A stretch of DNA of 64,000 nt from Bacillus sp. FJAT-18017. Its GTDB lineage: Bacteria > Bacillota > Bacilli > Bacillales > Cytobacillaceae. The position numbers were made by a program, and so were the translations under genes. Location: NCBI RefSeq assembly GCF_001278805.1, contig NZ_CP012602.1, positions 3,631,501 to 3,695,500 of the forward strand, given 5' to 3'. Below, piece after piece: positions 26,627-36,037 of this stretch (the stretch's first letter is position 1; the number at the start of each line of letters is the position of its first letter). The notes below the pieces were generated by a model. The model had not been told where the DNA came from. It saw nothing but the letters and a program-made list of their open reading frames with translations, and did no database searches.

Positions 26627-26668
26627 AAAAAAAGCCTCCACTTGCCGAAATAGCAAAGGAAAGCTTTT
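26627..26668 (-). terminator. Probable terminator of a short minus-strand unit
   Basis: AAAGCTTTCC pairs imperfectly with GGAGGCTTT and is followed by seven T on the minus strand. Confidence 0.5.
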
Positions 26669-26677
26669 ATTCTAAAA

Positions 26678-26806
26678 CTAATAATCTATATCAATTAAAT
26701 TGAGCTCCCGATTATCAAACAGAAGCCGCTCTCTTTTTGCTTTCCAATAATTCTTCAAGCAGTCCCCTCCACACCCGGAAATATTTCTATTATAACTAAT
26801 CGCCAT
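26678..26806 (-). CDS. Possible 42-residue small protein
   Basis: ATG at 26806 opens 42 codons, ending in TAG ten bases before a terminator-like hairpin. The peptide contains GCGGDC, then a charged helix (KAKRERLLFDNREL). It lies between two minus-strand terminators, which suggests its own short transcript. The ribosome site is poor, and I do not recognise a family. Confidence 0.35.
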   Translation of the reverse strand: MAISYNRNISGCGGDCLKNYWKAKRERLLFDNRELNLIDIDY

Positions 26807-26842
26807 GAACACTATTGGAAAAAGCAATGCAAGAGACGTAAA

Positions 26843-26890
26843 ACAAAAATAGCCAGACTGCCTGCAAGTTTTCCCTGGCTGTCTGGCTAT
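26843..26890 (-). terminator. Terminator of the 79-residue gene
   Basis: ATAGCCAGAC pairs perfectly with GTCTGGCTAT over a loop with inner pairing, followed by TTTTTGTTTT on the minus strand. Confidence 0.85.
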
Positions 26891-26893
26891 ACC

Positions 26894-27133
26894 CTATCCT
26901 CTGCTGCGTTCCCGGCGGTTTTGCTTCCGTTCCCTCAGAATCGTCGGGATCTCAAGAATTTCCTCATTATATTGATACTTTAAAATATTATTCCTGATAT
27001 AATCATCGATTGCCACCTGAATCATGACTTCTTGATTAACTTTGCTAATCCCCTGCAGCTTTGGATCGTCGAACATACCTTCATACTTTTTCCGGAGAGT
27101 TCTCTTCAACAGCCCTAGCTCAATGGTTCCCAT
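26894..27133 (-). CDS. Conserved-looking hypothetical protein, 79 residues
   Basis: A strong ribosome site (GGGAGGTG, six bases before the ATG) and a perfect terminator right after the stop show that this is a real gene. The protein is soluble and mostly helical, with a basic N terminus (LLKRTLRKKYEG) and a very basic C terminus (RERKQNRRERSRG) that could bind nucleic acid. It stands alone. I do not recognise a family. Confidence 0.65.
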   Translation of the reverse strand: MGTIELGLLKRTLRKKYEGMFDDPKLQGISKVNQEVMIQVAIDDYIRNNILKYQYNEEILEIPTILRERKQNRRERSRG

Positions 27134-27552
27134 TTCAACACCTCCCGTTCGCCTTTTCCATAGAGGATTGTTTATACCGTCCTTTTAAAATAACTTTATA
27201 TTTCAACTATACAATGTTTCTATCACTACTAATATTGGGAAAATTTTTGGTTGTCCCTAGAGCGGTGTTGGGAACTAGGGTATCCCTGAAGGAGGAGAAT
27301 ATATTCTTCAAACATAAGATTTTGTTCACCTGCAACACCAGGAAATCGCCTAAAATGGTGAAGGTTTTCGATCACCTTTGGGGCAAGGCTTGCCTTCTAG
27401 AGGATGTACGCTCCAAGGACCTGAAATAGGATGAGCATGCTTTAAAACACTATTTTAAAGAACAGCTGACCATGCTGAAACTGAAGGGAGAAACAAGAGA
27501 ATATCGAACATAATAGAGTAACTGAGACATTCCTATTGCAATAAAACAATAA
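27134..27552. other. Gene-free stretch with nested hairpin
   Basis: No frame here has a plausible start with a ribosome site. At 27434-27476 AGCATG...CATGCT encloses CTTTAAAA-N5-TTTTAAAG, a nested inverted repeat. Otherwise nothing recognisable. Confidence 0.4.
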
Positions 27553-27581
27553 TTGTAGTAGTTTTATAAATAGTTTAATAA
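27553..27581 (+). promoter_or_regulatory. Promoter of the SAM-riboswitch transcript
   Basis: TTGTAG, 17-bp spacer, TAATAA; the presumed start is just before the aptamer. Confidence 0.55.
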
Positions 27582-27587
27582 TTTAGT

Positions 27588-27762
27588 CTTATCAAGAGAG
27601 GTTGAGGGACATGGCCCTGCGACACCTCAGCAACCATCAGATGGCTTGTCTTCTGAAAAGGTGCTAATTCCAGCAAGTTAGCTGCTAACTTGGTAGATAA
27701 GAAGGATGGCTGACGCTGTGAGATTTTAGTCTTCTTCTTGTTATATAGAGGAAGGCTTTTTT
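27588..27762 (+). ncRNA. SAM-I (S-box) riboswitch with terminator
   Basis: The aptamer spans 27588-27701: P1 CTTATC...GATAAG, the core AGAGAGGTTGAGGGA, GGCCCTGCGACACC, CAGCAACC and AAGGTGCTAATTCC, all S-box landmarks. The expression platform ends with a 9-bp stem (27729-27737 with 27748-27756, two G-U pairs) and six T. High SAM should stop transcription of yitJ-metH. Confidence 0.95.
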
Positions 27763-27805
27763 GTATTTACAGACGTGTTTTGCCACCTTAAAGGAGACGG
27801 AGACA

Positions 27806-29665
27806 ATGACTTTTTTGGAAAAATTGCAAACTCAAATCCTTATCGCCGACGGGGCGATGGGTACGCTGCTTTACTCATATGGAAGTGACAGCTGTTTTGA
27901 AGAATTGAATCTGTCCCACCCAAGCCAAATCCAAACGATTCATAAAGCCTATATTGATGCAGGCGCTGATGTTATCCAGACGAATACGTATGCAGCTAAT
28001 TATCTGAAGCTGCAGCGTTATGGCCTTGAAGATTCAGTAAAGGAAATCAACAGTGCCGCTGTCAGGAATGCAAAAAAAGCTGCGCAGGAAGGCATCTATG
28101 TGCTCGGCACAATGGGCGGCAACCGGGGGGTGAAGCCCCAATCTATAGCAATAGAGGAAATCAAACGCAGTTTCCGGGAACAGCTTTACTGCCTGCTTCT
28201 TGAGGGTGTCGACGGTCTGCTTTTAGAAACATTTTACGACCTTGAGGAATTGGAAACCGTCCTGGCTATTGCCAGAAAGGAAACAACACTGCCTATCATT
28301 GCGCAGGTGTCGCTTCAGGAAACCGGTATTCTTCAGGACCGGACCCCTGTTAACGAAGCGATGAAAAGGCTCGACGACCTTGGCGCTGATGTGGTGGGAC
28401 TTAACTGCCGCCTGGGGCCGCACCATATGCTTGAAACGCTTGAACAAATTGAACTCCCTTCCGGCGCTTTCCTGTCTGCTTATCCGAATGCGAGCTTGCC
28501 TGCGTATACGGATGGAAAGTTTCACTATGAGGGAGATGCCGACTACTTCAGAAATTCAGCGAGGCAGTTCCGAAAAGAAGGTGTCCGCCTGATCGGCGGC
28601 TGCTGCGGGACAACGCCTGAGCATATCCGTGCTTTCGCCGCAGAATTGAAAGCTGCCGTACCAATTACAGAAAAGACTAGCGTGAAGGCGGGTGCCATTG
28701 TTATTGAACCGAGGCAAACTGTACGTGACTCTCCCCCGCTTCACGATATTGTAAAAGAACGTCCTTCAGTCATTGTCGAGCTCGACCCGCCACGAAAACT
28801 TGATACGACCAAGTTCTTTGAAGGCGCAAAAGCACTTAAAAAGGCAGGAATTGACGCAATCACCCTGGCAGACAATTCACTTGCCTCGGTAAGGATCTCG
28901 AATGAGTCCCTTGGCTATTTGGTCAAACAGGAGCTGTCCATGAGGCCGCTCATCCATATTGCCTGCCGTGACCGCAATATTATTGGCTTGCAATCACACT
29001 TGATGGGATTACACACGCTTGGGCTTCATGATGTCCTGGCGATTACCGGTGATCCGGCTAGGGTTGGCGACTTCCCTGGGGCTTCGTCTGTATATGATGT
29101 GTCATCCTTTGAATTGATTCAAATGATCAAACAGCTCAATGAGGGACTATCGTATTCCGGAAAAGATCTTGGCCAAAAAACAGCCTTCAGCATCGGCGCG
29201 GCCTTTAACCCAAATGTCCGATCTCTCGAAAAGGCAGTTAACCGCCTTGAAAAGAAAATTGAGCACGGAGCTGATTATTTCATCTCCCAGCCTGTCTTTT
29301 CCGAGGAAAAGCTTATCGAAGTCCACGAGCATACTAAGCATCTGGATAGTCCTATCTATATCGGTTTAATGCCGTTGTTGAACAGCAAAAACACCGAATT
29401 CCTTCATAACGAAGTACCAGGAATTAAAATATCGCAAGAAATCCGCGACAGGATGGCAGAACTGACTGATAACCCGGACCAGGCTGCCAAGGAAGGTTTG
29501 GCCATAACAAAATCATTAATAGATGCCGCACTCGAGCTTTTTAATGGAATCTATTTGATTACGCCTTTCCTTCGTTATGAACTGACTGCCGAACTTGCAA
29601 ACTATGCCAACAAACGAGCGAATGAAAAGAGGGGTACCATCTATGCCAGCACACACATTCACTGA
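27806..29665 (+). CDS. yitJ: Bifunctional homocysteine S-methyltransferase / methylenetetrahydrofolate reductase
   Basis: 619 residues in two parts. The N-terminal 290 residues are a homocysteine-binding barrel with zinc cysteines in GLNCRLGP and [12 protein letters not shown]. The C-terminal part (about 320-610) is a flavin-type methylenetetrahydrofolate reductase barrel. Together they make 5-methyltetrahydrofolate and bring homocysteine to the methionine cycle, feeding MetH encoded next. The ATG at 27806 follows AAAGGAG; an upstream in-frame start would fall inside the riboswitch terminator. Its end overlaps metH by 23 bp. Confidence 0.93.
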   Translation: MTFLEKLQTQILIADGAMGTLLYSYGSDSCFEELNLSHPSQIQTIHKAYIDAGADVIQTNTYAANYLKLQRYGLEDSVKEINSAAVRNAKKAAQEGIYVLGTMGGNRGVKPQSIAIEEIKRSFREQLYCLLLEGVDGLLLETFYDLEELETVLAIARKETTLPIIAQVSLQETGILQDRTPVNEAMKRLDDLGADVVGLNCRLGPHHMLETLEQIELPSGAFLSAYPNASLPAYTDGKFHYEGDADYFRNSARQFRKEGVRLIGGCCGTTPEHIRAFAAELKAAVPITEKTSVKAGAIVIEPRQTVRDSPPLHDIVKERPSVIVELDPPRKLDTTKFFEGAKALKKAGIDAITLADNSLASVRISNESLGYLVKQELSMRPLIHIACRDRNIIGLQSHLMGLHTLGLHDVLAITGDPARVGDFPGASSVYDVSSFELIQMIKQLNEGLSYSGKDLGQKTAFSIGAAFNPNVRSLEKAVNRLEKKIEHGADYFISQPVFSEEKLIEVHEHTKHLDSPIYIGLMPLLNSKNTEFLHNEVPGIKISQEIRDRMAELTDNPDQAAKEGLAITKSLIDAALELFNGIYLITPFLRYELTAELANYANKRANEKRGTIYASTHIH

Positions 29666-32600
29666 ACAGCTTAAGAAAAGGATTTTAGTCATGGACGGAG
29701 CCATGGGAACAATGCTGCAGAGGGCCGATTTGACGGCTGCCGATTTTGGCGGAGAAGAACTCGAAGGCTGCAACGAAAACCTGAATTTGACTGCCCCTGC
29801 CGTTATTGCCAGCATCCACCGGGAATACCTTGAGGCAGGCTCCGATATCATCGAGACGAACAGCTTCGGCGGAACCCGGATTGTCCTTGATGAATATGGC
29901 CTTGGATTCAAGGCATACGAAATTAATAAAGCCGCTGCCAAAATTGCCAAAGCTGAGGCGGATTCTTTTTCAACACCAGAACGTCCCCGCTTTGTTGCCG
30001 GCTCAATGGGGCCGACGACGAAAACGCTAAGCGTCACGGGCGGAGTCAGCTTTGAAAGGCTTTCCGAAGACTATGAGGAACAAGCGCTGGGACTGATTGA
30101 CGGCGGTGCGGACCTGCTTTTGCTTGAAACTAGCCAGGACCTGTTAAATGTAAAAGCCGGCTTTATCGGGATTCAGAACGCTTTTTCAAAAACAGGCAAG
30201 GTCCTGCCTTTGATGATTTCGGGCACCATCGAACCAATGGGCACAACACTTGCGGGCCAATCAATCGAGGCATTTTATATTTCAGTCCAGCATATGAATC
30301 CTGTCGCTGTCGGGCTGAATTGCGCAACCGGTCCGGAATTCATGCAGGAGCACATCCGCTCGCTTTCCGGCCTTGCTTCGACCGCAATCAGCTGCTACCC
30401 GAATGCAGGACTTCCAGACGAAGACGGACATTATCATGAGACACCGGAAACACTGGCACGGAAAATCGCGGATTTTGCCTCAAATGGCTGGCTCAATATT
30501 GCCGGCGGCTGCTGTGGAACGACGCCAGACCATATACGCGCTATTTCTGAAGCATTGGAGGACGTCAATCCAAGAGAGCTTACTGCACCTTCCTATCATA
30601 TGGTTTCCGGCATCGAGCCGCTAGTATATGACGACCCTAGCATTCGCCCTATCATGGTTGGCGAGCGCACAAATGTCATTGGCTCAAGGAAATTCAGAAG
30701 GCTGATTACGGAAGGGAAAATTGAGGAGGCTGCTGAAATCGCCCGCGCTCAGGTTAAAAACGGCGCCCATGTCATCGATATTTGCCTCGCTGACCCCGAC
30801 CGCGATGAAAAAGCCGATATGGAAACATTTATTCCGGAAGTGGTTAAAAAGGTAAAGGTTCCGCTCGTCATCGATTCAACTGATCACGAGGTAATTGAGT
30901 CTTCCTTAAAATTTTCCCAGGGTAAGGCGATTATCAATTCAATTAATTTAGAAGATGGCGAGGAACGTTTTGAAACAATAGTACCAATCATTAAACGCTA
31001 CGGCGCGGCCGTTGTCGTCGGTACGATTGATGAAGAAGGCATGGGGGTATCGGCCGAACGCAAGCTTGAAATTGCCGAACGATCTTACCGCCTGCTTGTT
31101 GACAAATACGGCCTGAGGCCGGAGGATCTCATTTTCGATCCGCTTACCTTCCCTGTCGGTACAGGCGATGAACAATATATCGGGTCAGCAAAGGCAACCG
31201 TGGAAGGTATCAGGCTCATCAAGGAACGCTTCCCGCAAACGCAGACGATTCTCGGAGTCAGCAATGTTTCGTTCGGCCTGCCGCCTGTTGGACGCGAAAT
31301 TCTTAATTCGGTATTCCTGTACCACTCTACGCAGGCTGGGCTAGATTATGCAATCGTCAACACTGAAAAGCTCGAACGCTTTGCATCGATTTCCAAAGAA
31401 GAGATCGGGCTGGCAGAAGATCTGTTGTTCCGGACAACCGATGAAACGCTCGCGACCTTCACTGAATTTTATCGCGGTAAAAAGAAGGAATCGAAACAAA
31501 CTGTTCCCGACATGAGCCTTGAAGAAAGACTTTCCTATTATGTAGTTGAAGGTACAAAGGAAGGCTTGCTTGAGGATCTCGCCTTGGCATTGGAGAAGTA
31601 CCCTGCCCCGCTCGATATCATTAACGGGCCTTTGATGGAAGGAATGAAGGAAGTCGGCCGACTATTCAATGATAACCAGCTGATTGTCGCTGAGGTACTC
31701 CAAAGCGCTGAAGTGATGAAAGCGGCCGTTTCCTTCCTTGAGCCTCATATGGAAAAAGGTGATGTGTCTGCATCGAAAGGCAAAGTGCTTCTTGCAACGG
31801 TAAAAGGCGATGTCCATGATATCGGAAAAAATCTTGTCGACATCATTCTGAGCAACAATGGCTATGATGTTCACGACCTTGGAATCAAAGTTTCACCAAC
31901 CGAGCTGATTCAGGCCGTCAGAAAAGAGCAGCCCGATTTTATTGGTCTCTCCGGCCTGCTTGTTAAATCGGCCCAGCAAATGGTCTTGACTGCCCATGAC
32001 TTAAAAGAAGCCAGCATCAATTTACCAATTCTCGTCGGCGGTGCAGCTTTGTCCAGGAAATTTACCGATACTAGGATATCCCGGGAATACGATGGCCTTG
32101 TCCTGTATGCAAAAGATGCCATGAACGGCCTTTCGCTCGCTAACCAGTTAAGCACCGAGGACGGGCGCCGTCAGCTCTGGACTGATCGAGAGGAGAAGCA
32201 GGCAGCCCTAAGCACACCGGCTCCGACGTTCGAACGTCCAGCTTCTGCGGTCGCGGTTAAAACCAGGCCGGCAGTTTCATTGAATGTGCCTGTATTTGTC
32301 CCACAGGATACAAAGAGGCATGTTTTGAAATCCTACTCCCTTTCCCATATTGAGCCATATATCAATATGCAAATGCTCATTGGCCACCATCTCGGCGTAA
32401 AAGGGAAAATCGCCAAACTGCTGGCGGAAGGTGATGAAAAAGCTGTTAAGGTAAAAGAAGTCGTCGACGGACTGATCGCAGATGCCAGCGAACAAGGCTT
32501 GATTCAGCCCGCTGCTGTCTATCAATTCTTCCCTGCCAATTCGGAGGGCGATAAAGTTCTAATTTTCAATCCGGAAGCACCTGACCAGGTACTTGAAACC

Positions 32601-33092
32601 TTCGAGTTCCCGCGCCAGGATTCCGAGCCTCATCTCTGCCTTGCAGATTACCTGAAACCTGTGGATGGCGGGGTGAAAGATTATGTTTGCTTCTTTGCTG
32701 TCACAGCTGGGCGCGGTATACGTGAAAAAGCTGAAGAGTTCAAGCAGGCAGGCCGCTTCCTCGAAAGCCACGCTTTAGCATCTCTTGCTCTTGAAAGTGC
32801 AGAAGGCTTCGCGGAACTTATTCACCGGCAGATCCGTGACCGCTGGGGCTTCCCGGATCCCGCAAGCTTCACTATGCAAGATAGGTTCTCAGCGCGCTAC
32901 CAGGGCCAGCGCTACTCCTTCGGCTATCCTGCCTGTCCGGAGCTTGAGGATCAAGAAAAGCTGTTCAAGCTTATTAACCCAAATGAAATTGGCATTGAAT
33001 TGACAGAAGGCTTTATGATGAGCCCAGAAGCATCAGTAACAGCAATGGTCTTTGCCCATCCAGAAGCAAGATACTTTAATGTATTAAGATAG
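29643..33092 (+). CDS. metH: Cobalamin-dependent methionine synthase
   Basis: A 1,149-residue, full-length MetH in the usual order: homocysteine domain ([19 protein letters not shown]), pterin-binding domain ([18 protein letters not shown]), cobalamin module with the cap domain and the cobalt-ligand motif DVHDIGKN near residue 725, and the C-terminal activation domain with a shortened RPAxGYPACP-like site reading [10 protein letters not shown]. The ATG at 29643 follows AGAGGGG. It uses B12 and methyltetrahydrofolate made by YitJ; both are under one SAM riboswitch. Confidence 0.95.
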   Translation: MPAHTFTEQLKKRILVMDGAMGTMLQRADLTAADFGGEELEGCNENLNLTAPAVIASIHREYLEAGSDIIETNSFGGTRIVLDEYGLGFKAYEINKAAAKIAKAEADSFSTPERPRFVAGSMGPTTKTLSVTGGVSFERLSEDYEEQALGLIDGGADLLLLETSQDLLNVKAGFIGIQNAFSKTGKVLPLMISGTIEPMGTTLAGQSIEAFYISVQHMNPVAVGLNCATGPEFMQEHIRSLSGLASTAISCYPNAGLPDEDGHYHETPETLARKIADFASNGWLNIAGGCCGTTPDHIRAISEALEDVNPRELTAPSYHMVSGIEPLVYDDPSIRPIMVGERTNVIGSRKFRRLITEGKIEEAAEIARAQVKNGAHVIDICLADPDRDEKADMETFIPEVVKKVKVPLVIDSTDHEVIESSLKFSQGKAIINSINLEDGEERFETIVPIIKRYGAAVVVGTIDEEGMGVSAERKLEIAERSYRLLVDKYGLRPEDLIFDPLTFPVGTGDEQYIGSAKATVEGIRLIKERFPQTQTILGVSNVSFGLPPVGREILNSVFLYHSTQAGLDYAIVNTEKLERFASISKEEIGLAEDLLFRTTDETLATFTEFYRGKKKESKQTVPDMSLEERLSYYVVEGTKEGLLEDLALALEKYPAPLDIINGPLMEGMKEVGRLFNDNQLIVAEVLQSAEVMKAAVSFLEPHMEKGDVSASKGKVLLATVKGDVHDIGKNLVDIILSNNGYDVHDLGIKVSPTELIQAVRKEQPDFIGLSGLLVKSAQQMVLTAHDLKEASINLPILVGGAALSRKFTDTRISREYDGLVLYAKDAMNGLSLANQLSTEDGRRQLWTDREEKQAALSTPAPTFERPASAVAVKTRPAVSLNVPVFVPQDTKRHVLKSYSLSHIEPYINMQMLIGHHLGVKGKIAKLLAEGDEKAVKVKEVVDGLIADASEQGLIQPAAVYQFFPANSEGDKVLIFNPEAPDQVLETFEFPRQDSEPHLCLADYLKPVDGGVKDYVCFFAVTAGRGIREKAEEFKQAGRFLESHALASLALESAEGFAELIHRQIRDRWGFPDPASFTMQDRFSARYQGQRYSFGYPACPELEDQEKLFKLINPNEIGIELTEGFMMSPEASVTAMVFAHPEARYFNVLR

Positions 33093-33100
33093 GAATTGAA

Positions 33101-33133
33101 AAGGAGACAGCCTAGGATGGCTGTCTCCTTTTA
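33101..33133 (+). terminator. Terminator of yitJ-metH
   Basis: AAGGAGACAGCC pairs perfectly with GGCTGTCTCCTT across a 6-base loop, then a T-rich run. Confidence 0.9.
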
Positions 33134-33141
33134 TACTTTTG

Positions 33142-33353
33142 TATTGGTTACATTTCAGTTGTCTTTCTATACTGAAACGTTACCAATCCGGCTTATTGGT
33201 GACATTTCGTATGTCTCCAGTGACCAAAACGTTTCCAATACGGCCTATTGGTTACATTTCGTATGCGTTCAAAGTCCAAAACGTTTCCAATAAGGTTTAT
33301 TGGACACATTTTGACTTATTTATAGGCTAGAAATGTTTCCAATGACTTATTGT
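33142..33353. repeat. Tandem array with exact 52-bp period, four copies plus a worn fifth
   Basis: TATTGG(T/A) recurs at 33142, 33194, 33246 and 33298, exactly 52 bp apart, with a worn copy at 33348. At each unit junction CCAATA, a five-base loop such as CGGCC, and TATTGG form a hairpin that extends through ACGTTTCC and GGTTACATTT. It lies between the convergent ends of metH and the siderophore-binding gene. Confidence 0.9.
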
Positions 33354-33462
33354 TCTGTAGAGACTTGAATTTCCAAGTATGAATGTAATACATTTTTAGT
33401 ACTTTTATTTACTGCTTTTAACACATCATCTTTTTAAAAAATATGCAGTGTAATACATCGCT

Positions 33463-33834
33463 GTTGATTTCCGCTACACAAAGGGGAGCTTCCAAGAATC
33501 ATCATCGCAGTGCAGGCTGGTTTTTGCCTGTCACGAGGCGCTTCGCTTTCCACGGGCGGCCTGGGAGCCTGTCTAGCTGCGGCTCCTAGCTCCTCGAGGC
33601 CGCTTCATTCCTTCAGCTGAAGTCAAAGAACGACTTCTGCTTCAGGCCTTCCAGCGCTTGTCGGAGCTGGGCAGTCGCCTCGCTTTTCTTTCTCCTCGGC
33701 GCGAGCGCCTGTGGGGTCTCCCACTGACCTTTTCTCCCGTAGGACGTTGAATAATCTTCCCAGAAAAAGCATCGCAGGAGAAAATGCGGTTTTTGCATTT
33801 TCGAAGAGTCTTCGCGCCTTCCGCTATAATCAAC
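33463..33834. repeat. Composite Bacillaceae intergenic repeat element
   Basis: 372 bp bounded by GTTGATT and AATCAAC, with CCGCTA next to both ends. It contains the segments CTAGCTGCGGCTCCTAG, CTCCTCGAGG, CAGCGCTTGTCGG and GGCGCGAGCGCC-like runs, which I remember as parts of dispersed intergenic repeats common in Bacillus-group genomes. Its GC content is clearly above its flanks. The open frames in it are not genes. Confidence 0.65.
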
Positions 33835-33872
33835 TCTGTTTAAAAAACAACGTTATCCTATAACACCAGTCT

Positions 33873-33913
33873 AAAAAAAGAATGCATGGCCACCAAGGTG
33901 AGGCCATGCATCT
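33873..33913 (-). terminator. Terminator of the siderophore-binding protein gene
   Basis: GATGCATGGCC pairs with GGCCATGCATTC; seven T follow on the minus strand. Confidence 0.88.
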
Positions 33914-33931
33914 TTGATTTGTATAGTTAAT

Positions 33932-34885
33932 TTACTTTGCTAAACCTGCTTCTACTTCTTTAACCATTTCTGATACGGAGACAAGACCGCCACCTGCTAA
34001 ATACCAGTAATCAGGATCCAGGTAAACGACATTGCCTTCTTTTACTGCCTTTGTATCTTTTACAAGCGCGTTTTCAACAACTGATTCTGCAGAGGACTTT
34101 CCACCCTGAACTGCAGCTCCCCTATCTACAACAAACAAGTAGTCAGGATTTTTCTCAACCAGGTATTCAAATGAAATTGTTTGTCCATGAGTGGAAACTT
34201 CAAGGTTTTCGTCTACTGCTTTTACACCGAGGACATCATGGATGAGGCCAAAACGTGAACCCGGGCCATATGCGCTAATGTTTCCTTCATTTGCCAGGAT
34301 GATCAGCGAGTTTTTATCAAGGTTGCTCGTTTTTTCTTTAACCGCATTAACAGTTTCCTCTACCTTGGCAAGTTCCTTTTCCACTTCTTTCTCCTTGCCG
34401 AAAATCTCACCAAGAGTCTTTGTGTTTTCTTCAAACGATTCCATATATCTATTCGTATCAACACCCATGAAAATCGTTGGAGCAATTTCACTCAATTCTT
34501 CATAAGCATCCATTTGCCTTCCAGAAATGATGATCAACTCAGGTCCAATCTCATTAATCTTTTCAAAATCAGGTTCCTTGATTCCACCGGCATTTTGATA
34601 CTTATCACTCTTATATTTTTCAAGATATCCTGGAAGCGTTTCTTGTGGAAGAGCCGCAACTTCTACTCCAAGCTTGTCAAGAGAATCAAGGATACCGTAA
34701 TCAAAGACAACAACATTTTTAGGATTTTTGCTAACCTTTGTTTCACCAAGTTGATGCTTTACAGTAATTTCTTGCTTATCGGTGCTCTTTTCCGAACCGC
34801 TGGCAGTTTCGGTTGCTGAACCGCAAGCTGTAGCGATGATTGTAATTAGGGCTAGTAATAAAATTAGAGAAAATTTCCTTTTCAT
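33932..34885 (-). CDS. yclQ: Siderophore ABC transporter substrate-binding lipoprotein (YclQ-like)
   Basis: 317 residues, the length of B. subtilis YclQ, the petrobactin-type catecholate-binding lipoprotein. A lipoprotein signal ends with TIIATAC (Cys21), followed by a Ser/Thr/Lys linker and a periplasmic-binding fold of the FepB/FhuD class with a long central helix. No permease or ATPase gene is next to it, so it must use components encoded elsewhere. A near-perfect Fur box sits 51 bp upstream of the start codon, so it should be induced in iron shortage. The ligand is inferred only from the family. Confidence 0.82.
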   Translation of the reverse strand: MKRKFSLILLLALITIIATACGSATETASGSEKSTDKQEITVKHQLGETKVSKNPKNVVVFDYGILDSLDKLGVEVAALPQETLPGYLEKYKSDKYQNAGGIKEPDFEKINEIGPELIIISGRQMDAYEELSEIAPTIFMGVDTNRYMESFEENTKTLGEIFGKEKEVEKELAKVEETVNAVKEKTSNLDKNSLIILANEGNISAYGPGSRFGLIHDVLGVKAVDENLEVSTHGQTISFEYLVEKNPDYLFVVDRGAAVQGGKSSAESVVENALVKDTKAVKEGNVVYLDPDYWYLAGGGLVSVSEMVKEVEAGLAK

Positions 34886-34935
34886 AATTCCACCTCATAA
34901 TTTAAGTTTTTGTGGGTTGTACTAACTATCTAAAT

Positions 34936-34954
34936 GATAATGATTTTCATTATC
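34936..34954 (-). promoter_or_regulatory. Fur box
   Basis: GATAATGATTTTCATTATC matches the 19-bp consensus GATAATGATAATCATTATC at 17 positions; the two mismatches are central. It is upstream of the siderophore-binding lipoprotein gene. Confidence 0.9.
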
Positions 34955-35044
34955 GCTTGTCAACACATAAATAGTGAAAATAAAAATTTAATTTTAAATT
35001 AGTCAAAATTGTGTATAGATGAGCCTATCAATTTACCTTATTTT

Positions 35045-35083
35045 AAAAAAAAAAAAGAAAACCACCCGTTATCGGTGATTTTC
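35045..35083 (-). terminator. Orphan minus-strand terminator
   Basis: GAAAATCACC pairs with GGGTGGTTTTC (one mismatch) over a short loop, followed by twelve T on the minus strand. No minus-strand gene lies directly upstream; the next feature is a plus-strand small gene. Confidence 0.7.
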
Positions 35084-35161
35084 TAATGCAAGATAATTGA
35101 ACAAATTCCCCACAATCATTAATCTGAAAATAGGCTTTTAAAATGATAGGAAGTGGATGCA

Positions 35162-35347
35162 ATGAATAAAAAAGAGATTGAGAGCAGGATTTTAGATTTG
35201 AAGGATGAGTACCTGCAGCTTCAACACAACCTGGAAAAAATGGAGTTGGTAAACGGGAATCTCTCTCCATTGGAAAAACGTCTGATCGAGATTGAAGCTG
35301 AACTCCAAGGCCTGAATCAACAGTTGAGGGATTTGAAGGTTAAATGA
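35162..35347 (+). CDS. Small coiled-coil protein (SE1832-family-like)
   Basis: 61 residues with two heptad-like helices around a short NGNLSPLEKR turn, a pattern I associate with the SE1832 family of Firmicutes. AGGAAGTGG precedes the ATG, and a strong terminator follows. It probably forms an antiparallel coiled coil or dimer. The function is unknown. It is a single-gene unit. Confidence 0.7.
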   Translation: MNKKEIESRILDLKDEYLQLQHNLEKMELVNGNLSPLEKRLIEIEAELQGLNQQLRDLKVK

Positions 35348-35353
35348 TTAATA

Positions 35354-35391
35354 CCGCGGGGACTAACTGCAGTACCCGCGGCCCCTTTTTT
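35354..35391 (+). terminator. Terminator of the coiled-coil gene
   Basis: CCGCGGG pairs with CCCGCGG over a 14-base loop; six T follow. Confidence 0.8.
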
Positions 35392-35394
35392 AAC

Positions 35395-35922
35395 TTAATC
35401 GGTCATAAATTTGTACCGCAAAATCGTGGCGAGCCCGGCTCCATGCTGGAATTCTCCCTGTATAACAAGTTTCTTTACTTCTTCCATGGTCAATTCATGT
35501 AATTCTATTTGTTCGCTGTTTTCTAGCTGTTGCTCTGTTTTCGACAAGCCCGCTGCAGCAAAAAGGAAAACTTCCTCCGCAGTCGATCCTGCCGACGGGT
35601 AAAAGCTTCCCAGTTCAAGCCAGTGCTCTGCCACGTATCCTGTTTCCTCTTCCAGCTCTTTCTCAGCCGTTTGAATAGGCTTGCTATGTACATCTTCAAT
35701 CGTCCCGGCAGGAAGCTCCCACTGCCATTTCTTAATAGCATGCCGATACTGCTTCAAACAAACAATTTTATGATCCTTTGTAATTGGAAGGATACAAACG
35801 CCCTTTCCAAAGCCTAAATACGAAAACGTCTTTTCATCGCCATCAGGCAAAACCACACGGTCTACCGTGATTTTAAATCGGTCTATGTTTGTTTGAAGAG
35901 AGTGGGCAATTTTCCAAGTCAT
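35395..35922 (-). CDS. Nudix hydrolase, ADP-ribose pyrophosphatase type
   Basis: 175 residues. The Nudix box reads PAGTIED... KELEEETGY; compared with G-x5-E-x7-R-E-U-x-E-E-x-G-U it has one extra residue between the first G and the E-E core, while the metal-binding KELEEE stays intact. The position of the proline-rich segment FYPSAGSTAEEVFLF after the box is as in ADP-ribose pyrophosphatases. Such enzymes cleave ADP-ribose to AMP and ribose-5-phosphate, which would suit the neighbouring rpiA. Substrate not certain. Confidence 0.82.
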   Translation of the reverse strand: MTWKIAHSLQTNIDRFKITVDRVVLPDGDEKTFSYLGFGKGVCILPITKDHKIVCLKQYRHAIKKWQWELPAGTIEDVHSKPIQTAEKELEEETGYVAEHWLELGSFYPSAGSTAEEVFLFAAAGLSKTEQQLENSEQIELHELTMEEVKKLVIQGEFQHGAGLATILRYKFMTD

Positions 35923-36037
35923 CTTTCATCACCTCAAAAGCTTATCTTTCGCCTTACATCTTAATTGCAAGACACTTCCTCATTCTAACATAGCCGATAT
36001 GGCTTAGACCTCTTAAACCAGTCTCTTCTTTAAAAAG

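Noticed and set aside
27061..27429. Open frame of 122 codons ahead of the SAM riboswitch.
   Set aside because: It begins on the opposite strand of the 79-residue gene and lacks a ribosome site or a known pattern.
33613..33833. Two open frames on the minus strand within the GC-rich element.
   Set aside because: They belong to the dispersed intergenic repeat, a usual source of false genes.
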